Below are positions 7,963 to 9,307 of a stretch of 9,307 nt of DNA, piece by piece. Origin of the DNA: Pseudomonadota bacterium (lineage in GTDB: Bacteria > Pseudomonadota > Alphaproteobacteria > Rhizobiales > Kaistiaceae); NCBI GenBank assembly GCA_023392225.1, contig JAEVZM010000332.1, forward strand, positions 1 through 9,307. The letters run 5' to 3'. The position numbers and the translations under genes are program-made. Within the stretch, counting starts at the first letter, position 1; each line of letters begins with the position of its first letter. A model generated the notes under the pieces. The model had not been told where the DNA came from. It saw nothing but the letters and a program-made list of their open reading frames with translations, and ran no database searches.

Positions 7963-8277
7963 TCAGCGGTCGTCGCGCCGCACGGTCTCACGCCGGCGTT
8001 GCCTGGGGCTGGTGAGGCCGCCGACGAAATTGGCCATGGCGTGGACCATGGCGTGAAAGCCGGTCTCCGGCTGCCGCGGCACGACGCCGAAGACGATGAG
8101 GAGCTTCGCCACCACCGAGACGCCGATGAGCACGGCGAGCAGGACGACCAGCGCCGTGCCGAGCTGGAGGCCCAGGCCGAGCGTGCCCGGCGCCCCCGCC
8201 GTCTCCTCCGCCCGGGCGGCCGGGATGGCGGCGAGCATCGCGATCGATGCGGCAGGTACTGCGCGCGTGGGTGTCAT
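7963..8277 (-). CDS. Small single-pass membrane protein, function unknown
   Basis: About 104 residues from the ATG at 8277 (106 from an in-frame GTG at 8283). I do not recognise the family. The N-terminus resembles a weak signal peptide ending in an AXA motif (IPAARA, then acidic EET). After a Gly/Leu-rich stretch comes one strong hydrophobic segment of about 25-28 residues (GTALVVLLAVLIGVSVVAKL and on). Next is a segment containing GFHAMVHAMANFVGGL that could be amphipathic, and a very basic tail (RQRRRETVRRDDR). The positive-inside rule would put that tail in the cytoplasm. A good ribosome site upstream and smooth reading on the same strand as both neighbours support a real gene. It lies between an indolepyruvate oxidoreductase-type gene and gdh; whether it serves either enzyme is unknown. 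Confidence 0.65.
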   Translation of the reverse strand: MTPTRAVPAASIAMLAAIPAARAEETAGAPGTLGLGLQLGTALVVLLAVLIGVSVVAKLLIVFGVVPRQPETGFHAMVHAMANFVGGLTSPRQRRRETVRRDDR

Positions 8278-8287
8278 CGGCACCTCG

Positions 8288-8294
8288 CTCCTCC
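8288..8294 (-). promoter_or_regulatory. Ribosome binding site of the small membrane protein
   Basis: GGAGGAG on the minus strand lies 4 bases before an in-frame GTG (8283) and 10 bases before ATG (8277). A second short GAGG (8286-8283) lies 5 bases before the ATG. The start is thus ambiguous by two residues; the ATG is favoured by codon type, the GTG by closeness to the stronger site. Confidence 0.55.
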
Positions 8295-8339
8295 ATCCGC
8301 GCCGGGCGGACCCTCCAGCCTTCCTGCCGCGGATTCATG

Positions 8340-8375
8340 GCACGAAGATGGGCACGAACATGGGCATGAGCCTGG
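8340..8375. repeat. Three 12-base degenerate tandem repeats
   Basis: On the plus strand, GCACGAAGATGG (8340-8351), GCACGAACATGG (8352-8363) and GCATGAGCCTGG (8364-8375) lie head to tail. Units 1 and 2 differ at one base; unit 3 differs from unit 2 at three. They sit in the 126-base gap between the oxidoreductase gene and the small membrane-protein gene, outside both coding regions. Confidence 0.6.
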
Positions 8376-8393
8376 GGCCGGCAAAATGCGGCC
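8376..8393 (-). terminator. Hairpin just after the oxidoreductase gene (weak terminator candidate)
   Basis: GGCCG (8376-8380) and CGGCC (8389-8393) can pair across an 8-base loop, starting 10 bases after the oxidoreductase stop codon. No U-tract follows on the minus strand, so intrinsic termination would be poor. It may be an mRNA 3' structure or chance. Confidence 0.2.
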
Positions 8394-8403
8394 GCGGCGC
8401 CTC

Positions 8404-9307
8404 TCAGAGCGAGGCGACCGTCTTCAGGGCGCCGTCGAGCTCTTTGCCGTCCTCGTCGAGGAGGGCCGCCTCGCGGAGACGGCGGAGCCAGTCGGCGCCG
8501 TCCGGCCGGACCTCGAGGAGGGGCAGGGCCGAGAGGACTCGGCCATACTTGCTGTCGGCGCGGGCGCGGGTGTCGCTGTAGCCCTTGATGAGACGCTGGC
8601 AGCGCAGCACCTCGACCGCGAGGTCGTACTGCGCCGGCGCGAGCCGCAGCACGGTGCCGAGCCAGTCGGCGATGTGCGCCTCCTCGGCCTGGTGGCGGAG
8701 GAGCGCGCGGCGCCAGCGGCGCATGCCGGCGAGGCAATAGAGCGAGACGAACCAGAACACGCCGTCGGTTCGCACCCGGCGGCCGCGATTGATCATGCGG
8801 TCGAGACCGCGGGCGAGCTTCGGCCGCCGCTCGATCGCCCGGCCAAGGCCCGCCGGCAGCGTGCCGCAGACCTCCTCGATGCGCGGATGCATGAACTCGG
8901 TGACGTGCATCACCTGGCCGTCCTTGATCCGCGCCTCCTGCCGCACCCGCGCGAAGCGGGTGGCGCGGGTCTTGAGATCGGCGACGCGGATGACGTCGTC
9001 ATAGGCCATGGCGCGGGCGAGATGCTTCGCCGCCTCAAGGGTGAGGGCATGGCCATGCGCCGCATCGTCCAGCGCCGCGAGATCGCGCAGCCGGTCGAGA
9101 TAAAGATGGCCGTAGGCGGGGTCCTGGAAGTCGACGACGTGGCGGAGTCCGGTCGCCGCGAGCTCCTCTACACCGGCCGGAAGCTCGGCCCTGATGCGGG
9201 CGACGGCGCGGTCATACTCGGCTCGCTGGCGGGCGCTGCCGCCGACCGGCTGCGGTGTCGCCTTCCCCGGCGCGGGCGGAGGGGCCTCGGCCGGCGCGCC
9301 CTCGCCG
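8404..9307 (-). CDS. iorB: Indolepyruvate oxidoreductase subunit beta family protein, C-terminal part (partial)
   Basis: The frame is open from the right window edge to a TGA at 8404-8406, giving 300 visible C-terminal residues; the start and the N-terminal domain lie outside. The visible part begins with an Ala/Pro-rich linker (GEGAPAEAPPPAPG), then a helical domain containing HVVDFQDPAYGHLYLDRL, MAYDDVIRVADLKTRATRFA, HVTEFMHPRIEEVCGTLPAG, RLIKGYSDTRARADSKYGR and a terminal DGALKTVASL. These match what I recall of the alphaproteobacterial beta-family proteins, where a 2-oxoacid oxidoreductase gamma-type domain is followed by a DUF6537-like domain. With an alpha subunit they oxidatively decarboxylate aryl-pyruvates such as indolepyruvate to aryl-acyl-CoA, passing electrons to ferredoxin. 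The ATG at 9009 lies inside the conserved domain and is not the true start. The substrate is family-based inference. Confidence 0.8.
   Translation of the reverse strand, partial: GEGAPAEAPPPAPGKATPQPVGGSARQRAEYDRAVARIRAELPAGVEELAATGLRHVVDFQDPAYGHLYLDRLRDLAALDDAAHGHALTLEAAKHLARAMAYDDVIRVADLKTRATRFARVRQEARIKDGQVMHVTEFMHPRIEEVCGTLPAGLGRAIERRPKLARGLDRMINRGRRVRTDGVFWFVSLYCLAGMRRWRRALLRHQAEEAHIADWLGTVLRLAPAQYDLAVEVLRCQRLIKGYSDTRARADSKYGRVLSALPLLEVRPDGADWLRRLREAALLDEDGKELDGALKTVASL

Noticed and set aside
8335..8367. Ten-codon mini-frame on the minus strand
   Set aside because: No ribosome binding site precedes it and the residues follow directly from the 12-base repeat; not annotated as a gene, only reported as a finding.
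8096..8581. Open frame of 161 codons on the plus strand
   Set aside because: It is antisense to both neighbouring genes; its only notable part (MGTNMGM) is the 12-base repeat read on the other strand.
7988..8737. Open frame of 249 codons on the minus strand overlapping the small membrane-protein and oxidoreductase genes
   Set aside because: It overlaps two better-supported genes in another frame and encodes a low-complexity Arg/Pro/Gly/Ala protein.

Overview
The window looks like a chromosomal segment of a GC-rich alphaproteobacterium, most likely of the order Hyphomicrobiales (Rhizobiales). Three things point there: the 16S rRNA 5' third, the rRNA leader containing a boxA-like element of the type seen in rhizobial rrn operons, and the protein families (very large NAD-dependent glutamate dehydrogenase, a two-domain indolepyruvate oxidoreductase beta-family protein, a membrane-anchored M23 peptidase with a characteristic N-terminus). 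I cannot name a genus from 374 bases of 16S.

Layout. Bases 1-374 are the 5' end of a 16S rRNA gene on the minus strand; the rest of the rrn operon lies to the left of the window. Bases 375-744 are its transcribed leader, with a boxA-like antitermination site at 587-598. A strong rrn promoter lies at 751-780 (TTGACA, 18-base spacer, TATATA), preceded by an A/T-rich UP-like tract (781-800). Divergently, after a gene-free stretch with several small palindromes (801-1072), an M23 zinc metallopeptidase of the cell envelope runs on the plus strand (1073-3067). It converges, with only 23 bases between stop codons, on a minus-strand cluster. In transcription order (right to left) the cluster holds an indolepyruvate oxidoreductase beta-family protein (cut by the right edge), a small membrane protein of unknown function, and a 1595-residue NAD-dependent glutamate dehydrogenase.

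How the genes relate. The two recognisable enzymes of the minus-strand cluster both belong to amino-acid catabolism: oxidative decarboxylation of aryl-pyruvates from aromatic amino acids, and oxidative deamination of glutamate to 2-oxoglutarate. The same strand and short gaps (126 and 84 bases) allow co-transcription, but no promoter or terminator settles it. The M23 gene and the rrn operon are separate units.

Overall this is ordinary core-genome sequence. I see no mobile element, CRISPR array, tRNA, defence system or obvious horizontal transfer. The items worth a second look are small: the uncharacterised membrane protein between the two catabolic enzymes, a 12-base tandem repeat in the gap upstream of it, and palindromes between the rrn promoter and the peptidase gene.
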